Shown here in pieces: positions 36,113-44,701 of a stretch of DNA of 64,000 nucleotides (position 1 is its first letter; each line of letters starts with the position of its first letter). The stretch covers positions 62,001 through 126,000 of the forward strand of contig CAZBRT010000001.1 of assembly GCA_964494625.1 (NCBI GenBank). The letters are read 5' to 3'. The notes beneath the pieces are model-generated. The model was not told the DNA's origin. It did not search any database and saw nothing but the letters and a program-made list of their open reading frames with translations. The DNA is from UBA2784 sp964494625 (lineage in GTDB: Bacteria > Pseudomonadota > Alphaproteobacteria > Micropepsales > Micropepsaceae). The translations under genes were made by a program, and so were the position numbers.

Positions 36113-38506
36113 ATGGAGGCTGTAAAGCCGCCGCCGGGTATCGGCACCGCTGAAGATGATGGCGGGGCAAAGCCCATCCAGTCGCTTTCCGCCATGGCTG
36201 CAGGGCTGCCCGAAGGTGCTGCCATCGCGGTCCTGACAGGAACGGCGAGCCAGACCGAACGCAAGCTGATCGATGTCTGGCTCGCGCACGAAAAAGCGGC
36301 GATGACGCGCGCGGTCGTGGTCAATGTCATTGATGGCGATGGCGTCAAGGCTGACGCTGCCATCGCAGCCCTGTCGGCCGGCACGCTAGTGTGCCCCGTG
36401 CGCATCTCGTGGCGGCCGCGGGAGCGTGACGGCGAACGCCGCGCGCGGCTGGGCGACATGTTCCGCGATCCGTGGCGGCCGCCGCCTTATCTGCAGGACC
36501 GCATCGCGCGCAACGAGCCTGACCGCTGGTCGGTGGTCGCAGGCACGCCGGCCACGATCCAGGACCTCAAGTCCCGCCATGCGACGGCGGCGGAAGGCAG
36601 CAGCTTTGGCGCGTTCGTGCTGCGACAGGCGACGCTGGCGCTGGAGCGCGCAGAGCGCTCGATCATCGGTGACCGCTACAAGGTGTCGCGCGAGGCGATT
36701 GACGAGATCAAGGCCAGCGCCGAGTTCCAGCGCGCGGTCGATGACATCGCGAAATCCACAAGGAAAAAGCCGCGCCGCATTGTCGATGAGGCGCTGCGCT
36801 ATCTCAAGGAGATGGCGACCGACCATTCGCGCTATGCGATTGACGTCTTGTTCGGGCAGATCGGCGGCTTCTTCGCGCGCGCCTATGACGTGCAGGTCGA
36901 TGCGCGGCGCATGGCCGATCTGAAGGCACTCAACAAGCACTATGGGCTTGTCTTCCTGCCCACGCACAAATCCTATCTTGATCCGATCCTTATGGGCCGC
37001 ACGCTGCATGCGCAGGGGTTTCCGGCCAACCACCTTCTGGGCGGGATCAACCTTGCCTTCTGGCCGATGGGCGCCATCGCGCGGCGGGCAGGCATCGTCT
37101 TCATCCGGCGCAGCTTCAAGGACAATCCCGTCTATAAAATGTCGCTGCGCCAGTACATGGCGTTCCTCGTCAAGAAGCGCTTCAACCTTGAATGGTATAT
37201 CGAGGGTGGGCGGAGCCGGTCGGGCAAGTTGCGGCCGCCGCGCTATGGCCTGCTTTCCTATATTATTGACGGGTTCCGGCAGAGCGGCATCGAGGACGTC
37301 TTCCTCGTGCCCGCCTCGATCGCCTTTGACCAGCTGGCCGAGATCGGCGCGATGGTCGAGGAATCGCGCGGCGGCAAGAAGAAGGCCGAGAGCCTTGGCT
37401 GGCTGTTGCGCTATGCGCGCTCGCAACGGCGCGTGCGCTCGAAGGCATGGCTCTCATTCGGCGAGCCGTTGTCCTTGCGTGCCGCGCTGACGGAAGTGGG
37501 CGCCGATCAACCGGCTGCCACGCCGAAGGCGGCCGAACTTGCCGTGCAGAAGACCGCCTTTGAAATCTGCCACCGCATCAACCGCGCAACGCCGATCACG
37601 CCGACCGCCCTTGTCACCATGGCGCTTCTGGGGGTCGAGGACCGGGCGCTCACCATCGGCGAGATCGAGAAAATCCTTGTGCCGCTCGTTGCCTATGTGA
37701 AGCGGCGCAATCTGCCGCTGACGGCTGACGTGACGGCGAGCGGCGAGCATTCGGTGGCCGCGACACTCAACCTTCTGAAGCGCGAGGGCGTGGTCAAAGT
37801 CTTCAGCGAGGGCATCGAGCCCGTCTATGCGATCGACGCGGGCCAGCATCTGGTTGCCGCCTATTACCGCAACACGGCCATCCACTTCTTTGTCAACCGT
37901 GCGATCACCGAAATCCTGGTCGTGCGCGCGTCGGAGCAGGAGACATTCGATCCCGCCAAATCGTTCAAGGCGGCCTTGTCGCTGCGCGACCTTCTCAAAT
38001 TCGAGTTCTTCTTCCCCACCAAGCGCGCCTTTGCGGGCGAACTGGAGGAGGAGCTTGCGATCTTCGACAAGGACTGGACGCTGACCGCGCAAAACATCGG
38101 CGAGGCGTTCGGGAACTTCAAACGCTCCAGCCTGTTCATCGCGCATCGCGTGCTGCGCTCGTTCTTCGAGGCCTATCAGGTGGTCGCCGACCTTCTGGCC
38201 GCGCATGATCCGGCAAAGCCCATTGACGAGAAGTCGTTCCTCAACCGCGCGCTCGGCGTTGCCAACCAGTACCGGCTGCAGCAGCGGCTGTTCTCGGGCG
38301 AGTCGGTGTCGAAGGAATTGTTCGGCAACGCGCTGCAACTTGCCGCCACGCGCAACCTCATCAAGCCGGGAACGCCCGATCTTGCCGCGCGGCGCGCCGA
38401 CTTTGCCGCCGAAATCGCCGAGACCATAAGGCGCATCAATGTCATCCGTGATCTTGCCATGCGTGACACCGCACTTCTGCCCGTGCCAAAGAAGCCCGCC
38501 TCCTGA
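36113..38506 (+). CDS. plsB: Glycerol-3-phosphate acyltransferase PlsB
   Basis: 797 residues, normal for PlsB (about 800). It acylates glycerol-3-phosphate at position 1, first step of phospholipid synthesis, at the inner membrane. Acyltransferase core near residues 283-420: the HX4D motif reads THKSYLDP, with the partner motifs FIRRSFKDN and EGGRSRSGK and VPASIAFDQ. The long N-terminal and C-terminal regions are those of the family. It is followed after 20 bases by a HAD-PlsC fusion, so the two acylation steps are encoded side by side. The ATG at 36113 has no strong ribosome site. Confidence 0.93.
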   Translation: MEAVKPPPGIGTAEDDGGAKPIQSLSAMAAGLPEGAAIAVLTGTASQTERKLIDVWLAHEKAAMTRAVVVNVIDGDGVKADAAIAALSAGTLVCPVRISWRPRERDGERRARLGDMFRDPWRPPPYLQDRIARNEPDRWSVVAGTPATIQDLKSRHATAAEGSSFGAFVLRQATLALERAERSIIGDRYKVSREAIDEIKASAEFQRAVDDIAKSTRKKPRRIVDEALRYLKEMATDHSRYAIDVLFGQIGGFFARAYDVQVDARRMADLKALNKHYGLVFLPTHKSYLDPILMGRTLHAQGFPANHLLGGINLAFWPMGAIARRAGIVFIRRSFKDNPVYKMSLRQYMAFLVKKRFNLEWYIEGGRSRSGKLRPPRYGLLSYIIDGFRQSGIEDVFLVPASIAFDQLAEIGAMVEESRGGKKKAESLGWLLRYARSQRRVRSKAWLSFGEPLSLRAALTEVGADQPAATPKAAELAVQKTAFEICHRINRATPITPTALVTMALLGVEDRALTIGEIEKILVPLVAYVKRRNLPLTADVTASGEHSVAATLNLLKREGVVKVFSEGIEPVYAIDAGQHLVAAYYRNTAIHFFVNRAITEILVVRASEQETFDPAKSFKAALSLRDLLKFEFFFPTKRAFAGELEEELAIFDKDWTLTAQNIGEAFGNFKRSSLFIAHRVLRSFFEAYQVVADLLAAHDPAKPIDEKSFLNRALGVANQYRLQQRLFSGESVSKELFGNALQLAATRNLIKPGTPDLAARRADFAAEIAETIRRINVIRDLAMRDTALLPVPKKPAS

Positions 38507-38526
38507 CCCATCGCGAAAGAGCGTTC

Positions 38527-40038
38527 ATGCGCCCCTCCCCCCATGCCGAACTTGATGCCGAGATCCTTGCCGCGCGCAAGGGGCCGAAGGTTGTCGCGTT
38601 CTTCGACTTTGACGGCACGCTGATCTCGGGATTTTCGGCCTCGACATTCGTGCGCGACCGCATCCGCCGCATGGAAGTGACGCCCGCTGAAATCTCAGCC
38701 CTTTTCTTTGCCGGACTTGACGCAGGCCTTGGCCGCAAGGACATGGCCAGCGTGATCGGCGAGGCCGCCAATATGTGGAAGGGGAAGAGCGAGGCCGACC
38801 TGATCGCGCTTGGCGAGAAACTTTTCCGCAAATCCATTGCCGCGACGGTCTTTCCCGAAGCGCGCGCGCTTGTCGCTGCCCACCAGAAGATGGGGCATCT
38901 TGTGGTGATTGCGTCGTCGGCCACCCGGTTCCAGATTGCACCGCTCGCACGCGATCTCGGCATCGAGCATATTCTCTGCACGGAGCTTCAGGTGAAGGAC
39001 GGCTTGCTTACCGGCGCAATCAAGGGCGATGTCCTGTGGGGCGAAGGCAAGGCGAATGCGGTGGACAAGTTCTGCCACAGGAAGAAGCTCGACCTGAATG
39101 AATGCTTTGGTTACGCCAATGGCGATGAGGATGTTTTCTTCCTCGACATTGTGGGCAAGCCGCGGCCGGTCAATCCGGCATCTGCCCTCGCACGCCACGC
39201 GCGCGAGCATGAATGGCCGATCCGCCGGTTTGAAAAGCGCGGCGGCATCCCCAGCCTGACTTCGGTTGCGCGCACGACGGCGGCCATCATGGGGGCTGGT
39301 GCAATCATGGGACTGGGTGTGGGTGTTGGCCTCCTCAACCGCAACCGGCGCGATGCCGCCAATACGGTTACAAGCATTGGTCCCGAATTGTCGCTGGCGC
39401 TGGCGGGCGTACAGCTCAACATCGTGGGCGAGGAGAACGTCTGGGCCCAGCGGCCCGCCGTCTTCATCTTCAATCACCAGAGCGGCATTGATCCGATGGT
39501 CGTCGGCGCCATCCTGAAGCGTGACTTCACCGGCGTTGCCAAGAAAGAGCTCTTGAGCAACCCCTTGATCGGACCTGCAGGCTATCTGATGGGTGCTGCC
39601 TTTGTTGAACGCGGCAATACCGATCAGGCGAAGAAGGCGCTTGCGCCTGTGGTCGAAAAGCTCAAAAGCGGCACCTCGATCATCATTTCGCCGGAGGGCA
39701 CGCGCTCGCCTACACCCACGCCCGGCCCCTTCAAAAAGGGCGCCTTCCACATGGCGCTGCAGGCGGGCGTGCCCATCGTGCCCATCATCATCCGCAATGC
39801 GGGCGAGATCATGTGGCGCGATGCGATGTTCGCCAATGCAGGCACAATCGACGTGGCCGTGCTGCCGCCCATCGACGTATCGTCCTGGACTGCGGAAACG
39901 ATGGACGCGCATGTCGCCAAACTGCGCGATATCTATGTCGCGTCAATTGGCGAATGGCGCTTGGCGCAAGCGCTGGCGCGCGGCGAAGGCGCTTCCCAAA
40001 AGCCGAAGCGGGCACCGCGCAAGCGCAAGGTGCCGTGA
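38527..40038 (+). CDS. HAD-IB phosphatase fused to 1-acylglycerol-3-phosphate acyltransferase (PlsC)
   Basis: 503 residues, two enzymes in one chain. Residues 1-235: HAD-IB phosphoserine-phosphatase-like fold with the nucleophile motif FFDFDGTLISG, ASSATRF, and the acidic motif YANGDEDVFFL. Residues about 300-460: PlsC acyltransferase with NHQSGID (HX4D), FVERGN, EGTRS and IVPIIIRNAG. A Lys/Arg-rich tail ends it. PlsC makes phosphatidic acid; the HAD domain could dephosphorylate a lipid or a small phosphate ester. A hydrophobic segment near 255-275 may anchor it. GAAAGAG precedes the ATG. It follows plsB. Confidence 0.93.
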   Translation: MRPSPHAELDAEILAARKGPKVVAFFDFDGTLISGFSASTFVRDRIRRMEVTPAEISALFFAGLDAGLGRKDMASVIGEAANMWKGKSEADLIALGEKLFRKSIAATVFPEARALVAAHQKMGHLVVIASSATRFQIAPLARDLGIEHILCTELQVKDGLLTGAIKGDVLWGEGKANAVDKFCHRKKLDLNECFGYANGDEDVFFLDIVGKPRPVNPASALARHAREHEWPIRRFEKRGGIPSLTSVARTTAAIMGAGAIMGLGVGVGLLNRNRRDAANTVTSIGPELSLALAGVQLNIVGEENVWAQRPAVFIFNHQSGIDPMVVGAILKRDFTGVAKKELLSNPLIGPAGYLMGAAFVERGNTDQAKKALAPVVEKLKSGTSIIISPEGTRSPTPTPGPFKKGAFHMALQAGVPIVPIIIRNAGEIMWRDAMFANAGTIDVAVLPPIDVSSWTAETMDAHVAKLRDIYVASIGEWRLAQALARGEGASQKPKRAPRKRKVP

Positions 40039-40075
40039 CGGCAGGATTTGCAGCGTCATGAGCGTGTGACAATCT

Positions 40076-40102
40076 GGCGGCCCGACAACATCCAGGGCCG
40101 CC
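40076..40102 (+). promoter_or_regulatory. Hairpin covering the ribosome-binding region of the next gene
   Basis: Perfect 8-base stem GGCGGCCC (40076-40083) and GGGCCGCC (40095-40102), 11-base loop. The 3' arm ends one base before the ATG at 40104, and the only AGGG-like ribosome site lies in it. Such a stem would hinder initiation unless melted or bound. The effect is inferred from sequence only. Confidence 0.5.
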
Positions 40103-40103
40103 C

Positions 40104-41021
40104 ATGTCGACCAATATCGAAACGAAGTTTGTCACGCTGGCGAACGGCCTTGCATTCGAGGTCGATCAGTGCGGCGCAGGTGACGTGCTGGTGCTTTGCC
40201 TGCACGGCTTTCCGGAATCGAAATTCTCGTGGCGCTTCCAGTTGCCGATGCTGGCAGCTTCGGGATACCGCGTGTGGGCGCCCAATCTGCGCGGCTATGG
40301 CCAGAGCGCGCGACCCAAGGGCGTGAAGAATTACCGTGTCGACCGGCTGATCGAGGATGTAGAGGGGCTCATTGCCGCATCGGGTGCGCGCGAGACCATT
40401 CTCCTGTCGCATGACTGGGGCGGGATCATCGCCTGGCAATGCGCGATCCGGAAAATCCGCACTTTGTCAAAACTCATAGTCTGCAATTGCCCGCACCCGC
40501 AGCGCTTCCGCGATGTCTATGAGAAGGCCAAGGACCAGCGCAAGCGCAGCTGGTACGTCAAATTCTTCCAGATACCCTGGCTTCCCGAATTCCTGCTTCG
40601 CCGGAAGAATGCGGCCCCGATCCGCCGCGCCTTCGTGGACATGGCCATCGACAAGTCGCGCTTTCCGGAAGAAGTGACCGATCATTATCGCGCCAACGCG
40701 CTCATTCCCGGCGCGCTGACCGCGATGCTCAACTATTACCGCGCCATCGTGCGCTATGACCGCAAGGCGCGGGAAAACGCACCGGTCAATGTCGATGTGC
40801 CGACATTGCTGATCTGGGGTGAGGCGGACAGCGCGCTGTCGAAGGCAACGGCGCTGGGCACGGACGCCTATGTCAAGCAGCTCACCACGCGCTTCATTCC
40901 GGATGTCTCGCACTGGGTCCAGCAGGAGGCGCCCGAGACGGTCAACGACATGATCGCTGCGTGGCTTGCGGGAAAGCCGGTTCCTGAAGCGAATTCGCCG
41001 AGGCTTGTTGCGGGGGCTTAA
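40104..41021 (+). CDS. Alpha/beta hydrolase, epoxide-hydrolase/haloalkane-dehalogenase-like
   Basis: 305 residues. Oxyanion segment LHGFPES near residues 34-40; nucleophile Asp in SHDWGG near 95-100, the Asp-type elbow of epoxide hydrolases and haloalkane dehalogenases rather than the Ser of esterases; acid side in LLIWGEADS and catalytic His in DVSHWVQQEAPE. There is a lid region between. Probably hydrolyses epoxides or halogenated or related compounds in the cytoplasm. The ATG at 40104 has no free ribosome site because of a stem directly upstream. Not obviously in an operon. Confidence 0.88.
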   Translation: MSTNIETKFVTLANGLAFEVDQCGAGDVLVLCLHGFPESKFSWRFQLPMLAASGYRVWAPNLRGYGQSARPKGVKNYRVDRLIEDVEGLIAASGARETILLSHDWGGIIAWQCAIRKIRTLSKLIVCNCPHPQRFRDVYEKAKDQRKRSWYVKFFQIPWLPEFLLRRKNAAPIRRAFVDMAIDKSRFPEEVTDHYRANALIPGALTAMLNYYRAIVRYDRKARENAPVNVDVPTLLIWGEADSALSKATALGTDAYVKQLTTRFIPDVSHWVQQEAPETVNDMIAAWLAGKPVPEANSPRLVAGA

Positions 41022-41062
41022 GGTTAATCCACAAGACTCTTTCATCCGGTGGAGCAAATGAC

Positions 41063-41122
41063 GGCGCCGCCATCTTGGCGCCATTGCGCGGACGCAACTA
41101 AGGTGGAAGTGACGCTTCCACC
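41063..41122 (+). promoter_or_regulatory. Two hairpins between the hydrolase and the PAS kinase genes
   Basis: First stem GGCGCC (41063-41068 and 41077-41082), loop of 8. Second stem GGTGGAAG (41102-41109) with CTTCCACC (41115-41122), loop of 5. No T-run follows either, so terminator function is doubtful; they may mark mRNA processing or affect the TTG-initiated kinase gene 24 bases downstream. Confidence 0.4.
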
Positions 41123-41146
41123 CTCGCCCTTCCGCCCAGGTCATCC

Positions 41147-43000
41147 TTGCCGCAGACGCTCGCCCAGTTCATCGACCGCAACGGTTCGCGCCGCGAGCCG
41201 GTCTTTGCGTTCGACCCGGTGCGGCGGCGCATCGTGTGGGGGAATGCTGCTTCTGCCGCATTTTTCGGCGCGGCATCGGCGCTTGACCTGATCGAGCGCC
41301 ATTTTGCGCGCGAAGATGCGTTGTGCGTGGCGGCGCGCGAGATTTCGTCCCGCCTGCGCCGCGATGGCGTGGTGAGCGAGACGCTGCATTTTTCACCCAT
41401 CGACAACCCGCGCGACTGTGCTGCCGACATCGAGCAGGTGACGGATGAGGGAGGCCGCGTCCTTGCCGGCATCGCCATCCTTTCCGCGGACGAGACCGGT
41501 GGCGAGGCGCGGCGGCTGGCGCATGCCTTTGCCGAAGCGCCGGCCGCGTTGACACTGCACGGAACCGACGGCGCGTTGATCGCAGCGAATGCTGAAGCAA
41601 TGGCGCAGGGGCTTGCGCAGTCGCTGCCGGAACTCATCGGTTCCCCTTACGCTGCGGATGCATTTTGTGCGGCGGTGATGGCGCAAGGCGGGACAAGCCG
41701 CGTCACGCCAATTTTCAGTACGCATGGCGAAGTGCAGATGCGGATTGATTGCGTGCGGGCGGCCGATCCGTCTTCGGCGCGCGCGCTGGTGCTCAGCCTC
41801 TTTACCGATGTGAGCAGCCGCGCCTGGCTGCCGCAAGCTGCTGCGCCCGTCGCTCAGGTGCCGGTTGTTTCCGCACCTGTCGTTCCGGCTCCCGCCGATC
41901 CGCTGCCTTATCTCTCGCGTCTCATCGCGGCGATGGCGGATGGCGCGTTGCTGATCGATCTTGAGGGCATGGTGTGTGCGTGGAACGCGCAAGCCAACCA
42001 ATTGCTGGGCGGCGCGCTTTCGTCGGGCACTTCCTTTGTCGCGCTGGCGCCTGCGCCGCTGCGCGATGATCTCGTCGAATATCTCCAGACGCAGCGCAGC
42101 GGTGCCCGGGCCGGTCTCTCCCGCCTGCTCGAAGACGGGCGCGAGACGCTTCTCAGCGATGGCAAGCATGAGCGGCCGGTCCGGCTCATTGTCGCGCCTG
42201 CACCCTTGGGTGTCCTGGTGACGCTCAAGGATCTTTCATCTGCCAAGGCCACCGAAGCGCAATTGACCGAAGCGCGTGCTGCAGCCGAAAGCGCCAATGA
42301 CGCGAAGTCGGACTTTCTTGCCCGCATCGGTCATGAATTGCGCACGCCGCTCAATGCCGTGATCGGCTTTGCCGAGATCATGGAGCAGCAGCGGCTTGGC
42401 CCGATCGGCACGGCGCGTTATGCCGAATACGCCAAGGACATCCGTGAGAGCGGACAATTGCTGCTCAGCCTCATCAATGACCTGCTTGACCTTTCCAAGG
42501 TCGAGGCCGGACGCATTGAACTTGATCCCGACAGCGTGGACCTTGCACCGCTTGTGGCCTCGTGCGTCGCCATCATCGCGCCACAGGCAGAAAAGGCGGG
42601 GATCGCGGTTGCCTCGGCCATTGCCCCCGGACTGCCGCCTGTCGTTGCCGATGAGCGCAGCCTCAAGCAGATCCTGCTCAATCTTCTTTCCAATGCGATC
42701 AAGTACAACCGCAAGGGCGGCAAGGTGATTGTCAGTGCGGCGCTTGCCAAAGAGGGCTCGCTTTCGCTGGCCGTCAGCGATGACGGGCCCGGCATGAGCA
42801 GCGACGATCTGACCCGCGCGCTCCAACCCTATCAACGCGCCAAGGGCGCCTCGCGCAACCAGGAGGGCACCGGGCTTGGCCTGCCGCTGGCCCGCGCGCT
42901 GATCGAAGCCAACAAGGCGCAATTTGCCATCGAGACAGCGCCGGGCAAAGGCACGGTCGTCCGGATGGTCTTTCCCAACGCCTTGGTGCTGGCAGAATAG
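41147..43000 (+). CDS. Soluble PAS-domain histidine kinase, PleC/DivJ-like
   Basis: 617 residues. A TTG at 41147 is the only start-like codon between an in-frame stop (41099-41101) and the conserved region, so a TTG start is likely. There are no membrane helices. N-terminal PAS-like region (about 15-115), an Ala/Pro/Val-rich linker near 225-245, a second PAS-like domain near 245-360, then HisKA with His396 in GHELRTPLNAVIGFAE and HATPase with NLLSNAIKYNR, DDGPGMS and GTGLGLPLA. It is a second kinase of this type in the window, again with no receiver gene beside it. It probably feeds a cell-cycle or stress relay. Confidence 0.87.
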   Translation: MPQTLAQFIDRNGSRREPVFAFDPVRRRIVWGNAASAAFFGAASALDLIERHFAREDALCVAAREISSRLRRDGVVSETLHFSPIDNPRDCAADIEQVTDEGGRVLAGIAILSADETGGEARRLAHAFAEAPAALTLHGTDGALIAANAEAMAQGLAQSLPELIGSPYAADAFCAAVMAQGGTSRVTPIFSTHGEVQMRIDCVRAADPSSARALVLSLFTDVSSRAWLPQAAAPVAQVPVVSAPVVPAPADPLPYLSRLIAAMADGALLIDLEGMVCAWNAQANQLLGGALSSGTSFVALAPAPLRDDLVEYLQTQRSGARAGLSRLLEDGRETLLSDGKHERPVRLIVAPAPLGVLVTLKDLSSAKATEAQLTEARAAAESANDAKSDFLARIGHELRTPLNAVIGFAEIMEQQRLGPIGTARYAEYAKDIRESGQLLLSLINDLLDLSKVEAGRIELDPDSVDLAPLVASCVAIIAPQAEKAGIAVASAIAPGLPPVVADERSLKQILLNLLSNAIKYNRKGGKVIVSAALAKEGSLSLAVSDDGPGMSSDDLTRALQPYQRAKGASRNQEGTGLGLPLARALIEANKAQFAIETAPGKGTVVRMVFPNALVLAE

Positions 43001-43024
43001 CGCGCGCCTGTGCGAGATTGGGCC

Positions 43025-44698
43025 ATGCGCCTTTCGTCTGACCTTTTTCGATCACCTGCCCGGCTTGCCCTCTCCGTCGGGGCAGCGCTTCTTGCCGCGC
43101 TCCTCGCCTTGCCCATTGTCGCGGTCGTCTTCTCGCTTGGCGAGGGGGCAAGTCCTGTTGTTGCCCATCTGATCGACACCGTCCTTGTCGAGCACATCAC
43201 CAATTCTGTTCTTCTGAGCGCGCTTGTCGCCATCGGCACGATTGCGGTCGGCGTGCCTGCCGCATGGTTTGTCACCATGCACGAATTTCCCGGACGCCGG
43301 CTGCTTGAGATCGTGCTGGTGCTGCCTCTGGCCATGCCGGCTTATGTGATTGCCTACGCCTATACCGATCTGCTGCAACCGGCAGGACCGGTCCAGATTT
43401 TCCTGCGCGATCTTTTCGCGTTGGCACCCGGCACCATCGTCTTGCCGGAAATCCGTTCGCTGCCGGGGGCGGCGATCATCTTCACCGCCGTCCTTTACCC
43501 TTATGTCTATCTCCTCGCGCGGGCGAGTTTTCTTGAACAATCGGTATGCGTGCTGGAGGCGTCACGCACGCTGGGACAGGGCAAGTTCGCCACGTTCTGG
43601 CGCGTCGGCCTGCCTCTGGCGCGGCCTGCGATTGTCGCGGGCACTGCCCTTGCGCTGATGGAGACGCTCGCAGATTTTGGTGCAGTCTTTTATTTCGGCG
43701 TTCAGACATTCACGACCGGCATCTATCGCGCGTGGTTCAGCTGGGGTGATCCGGTTGCCGCCCAGCAATTGGCGACGGGGCTTCTTGCCTTTGTGCTTCT
43801 GTTGCACGCGCTGGAGCGGATCAGCCGGGGCCGCGCGCGCCACTTCCATGCGACCAACCGCTACCGGCCTTTGCCGCACGATACGCTTTCGGGCGTGCGC
43901 GGCGTTTGTGCTGCTGCCCTTTGCGCGCTGCCGGGCGTCTTTGGCTTCTTCATTCCCTGCGCTGCACTTGTGCGGCTTGCCATGGAATCATCGATCTCGC
44001 CCCTCTCGCCACGCTTTGCCGAGGCTGCGGGACATTCGCTTCTGCTCGCGGCCGGTGCGTCGGTGCTGGCGGTCGCTGGCGCGCTGGTGATTGCGTTTGC
44101 GGCGCGTGGCGGGCGGTCTTTTGCTGCCCGCGCGGCGGCGCGGATCGGCGAGCTTGGCTATGCCGTGCCGGGGCCTGTCATTGCTGTCGGGATTCTGGTG
44201 CCGCTGATCGGCGTCGACCGCATGCTGAGCGCGGGGGCCGACGGATCAACCTCATCTTTGGTGCTGACGGGCAGCGCGTTCGGGCTCGTCTATGCCTATC
44301 TCGTGCGGTTTCTGGCGGTGGCATTGCGCGGGGTCGATGCGGGGCTGCAGCGCATCACGCCAAGCATGGAAGCGGCGGCACAGGTGCTTTCGCGCCATCC
44401 CTTCCATGCGCTGACACGCGTCCATGCGCCGCTGATCGCCCCTGCCCTACTCACGGCAGGGTTGATGGTCTTTGTCGATGTGATGAAGGAGCTTCCAGCC
44501 ACACTCATCATGCGGCCGTTCAATCTCGATACGCTGGCGGTCGTGACCTATACTTTTGCGTCGGACGAGCGGCTGGCGGATGCAGCGTGGCCCGCCCTTG
44601 CGATCGTGGCGGCGGGACTGTTGCCGGTGATCCTCCTGATGCGCGGATCGGCTGGTGCACGTGCAGGAACGGCAGGCACCAGCCTCAAGATCGCGTGA
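43025..44698 (+). CDS. Iron(III)-type ABC transporter permease, fused two-domain (FbpB-like)
   Basis: 557 residues from the ATG at 43025; a GTG at 43010 would add five. Twelve or so helices in two halves, each with an EAA-type loop (EASRTLGQGKFATFWRVGLP in the first half, AAAQVLSRHPFHALTRVHAP in the second), as in FbpB/AfuB/SfuB fused permeases. Presumed to import ferric iron delivered by a periplasmic binding protein. It ends 3 bases from the convergent binding-protein gene. No ATPase of this type is next to it; the nearest ABC ATPase (49026) belongs to another operon. Confidence 0.87.
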   Translation: MRLSSDLFRSPARLALSVGAALLAALLALPIVAVVFSLGEGASPVVAHLIDTVLVEHITNSVLLSALVAIGTIAVGVPAAWFVTMHEFPGRRLLEIVLVLPLAMPAYVIAYAYTDLLQPAGPVQIFLRDLFALAPGTIVLPEIRSLPGAAIIFTAVLYPYVYLLARASFLEQSVCVLEASRTLGQGKFATFWRVGLPLARPAIVAGTALALMETLADFGAVFYFGVQTFTTGIYRAWFSWGDPVAAQQLATGLLAFVLLLHALERISRGRARHFHATNRYRPLPHDTLSGVRGVCAAALCALPGVFGFFIPCAALVRLAMESSISPLSPRFAEAAGHSLLLAAGASVLAVAGALVIAFAARGGRSFAARAAARIGELGYAVPGPVIAVGILVPLIGVDRMLSAGADGSTSSLVLTGSAFGLVYAYLVRFLAVALRGVDAGLQRITPSMEAAAQVLSRHPFHALTRVHAPLIAPALLTAGLMVFVDVMKELPATLIMRPFNLDTLAVVTYTFASDERLADAAWPALAIVAAGLLPVILLMRGSAGARAGTAGTSLKIA

Positions 44699-44701
44699 GA
44701 C

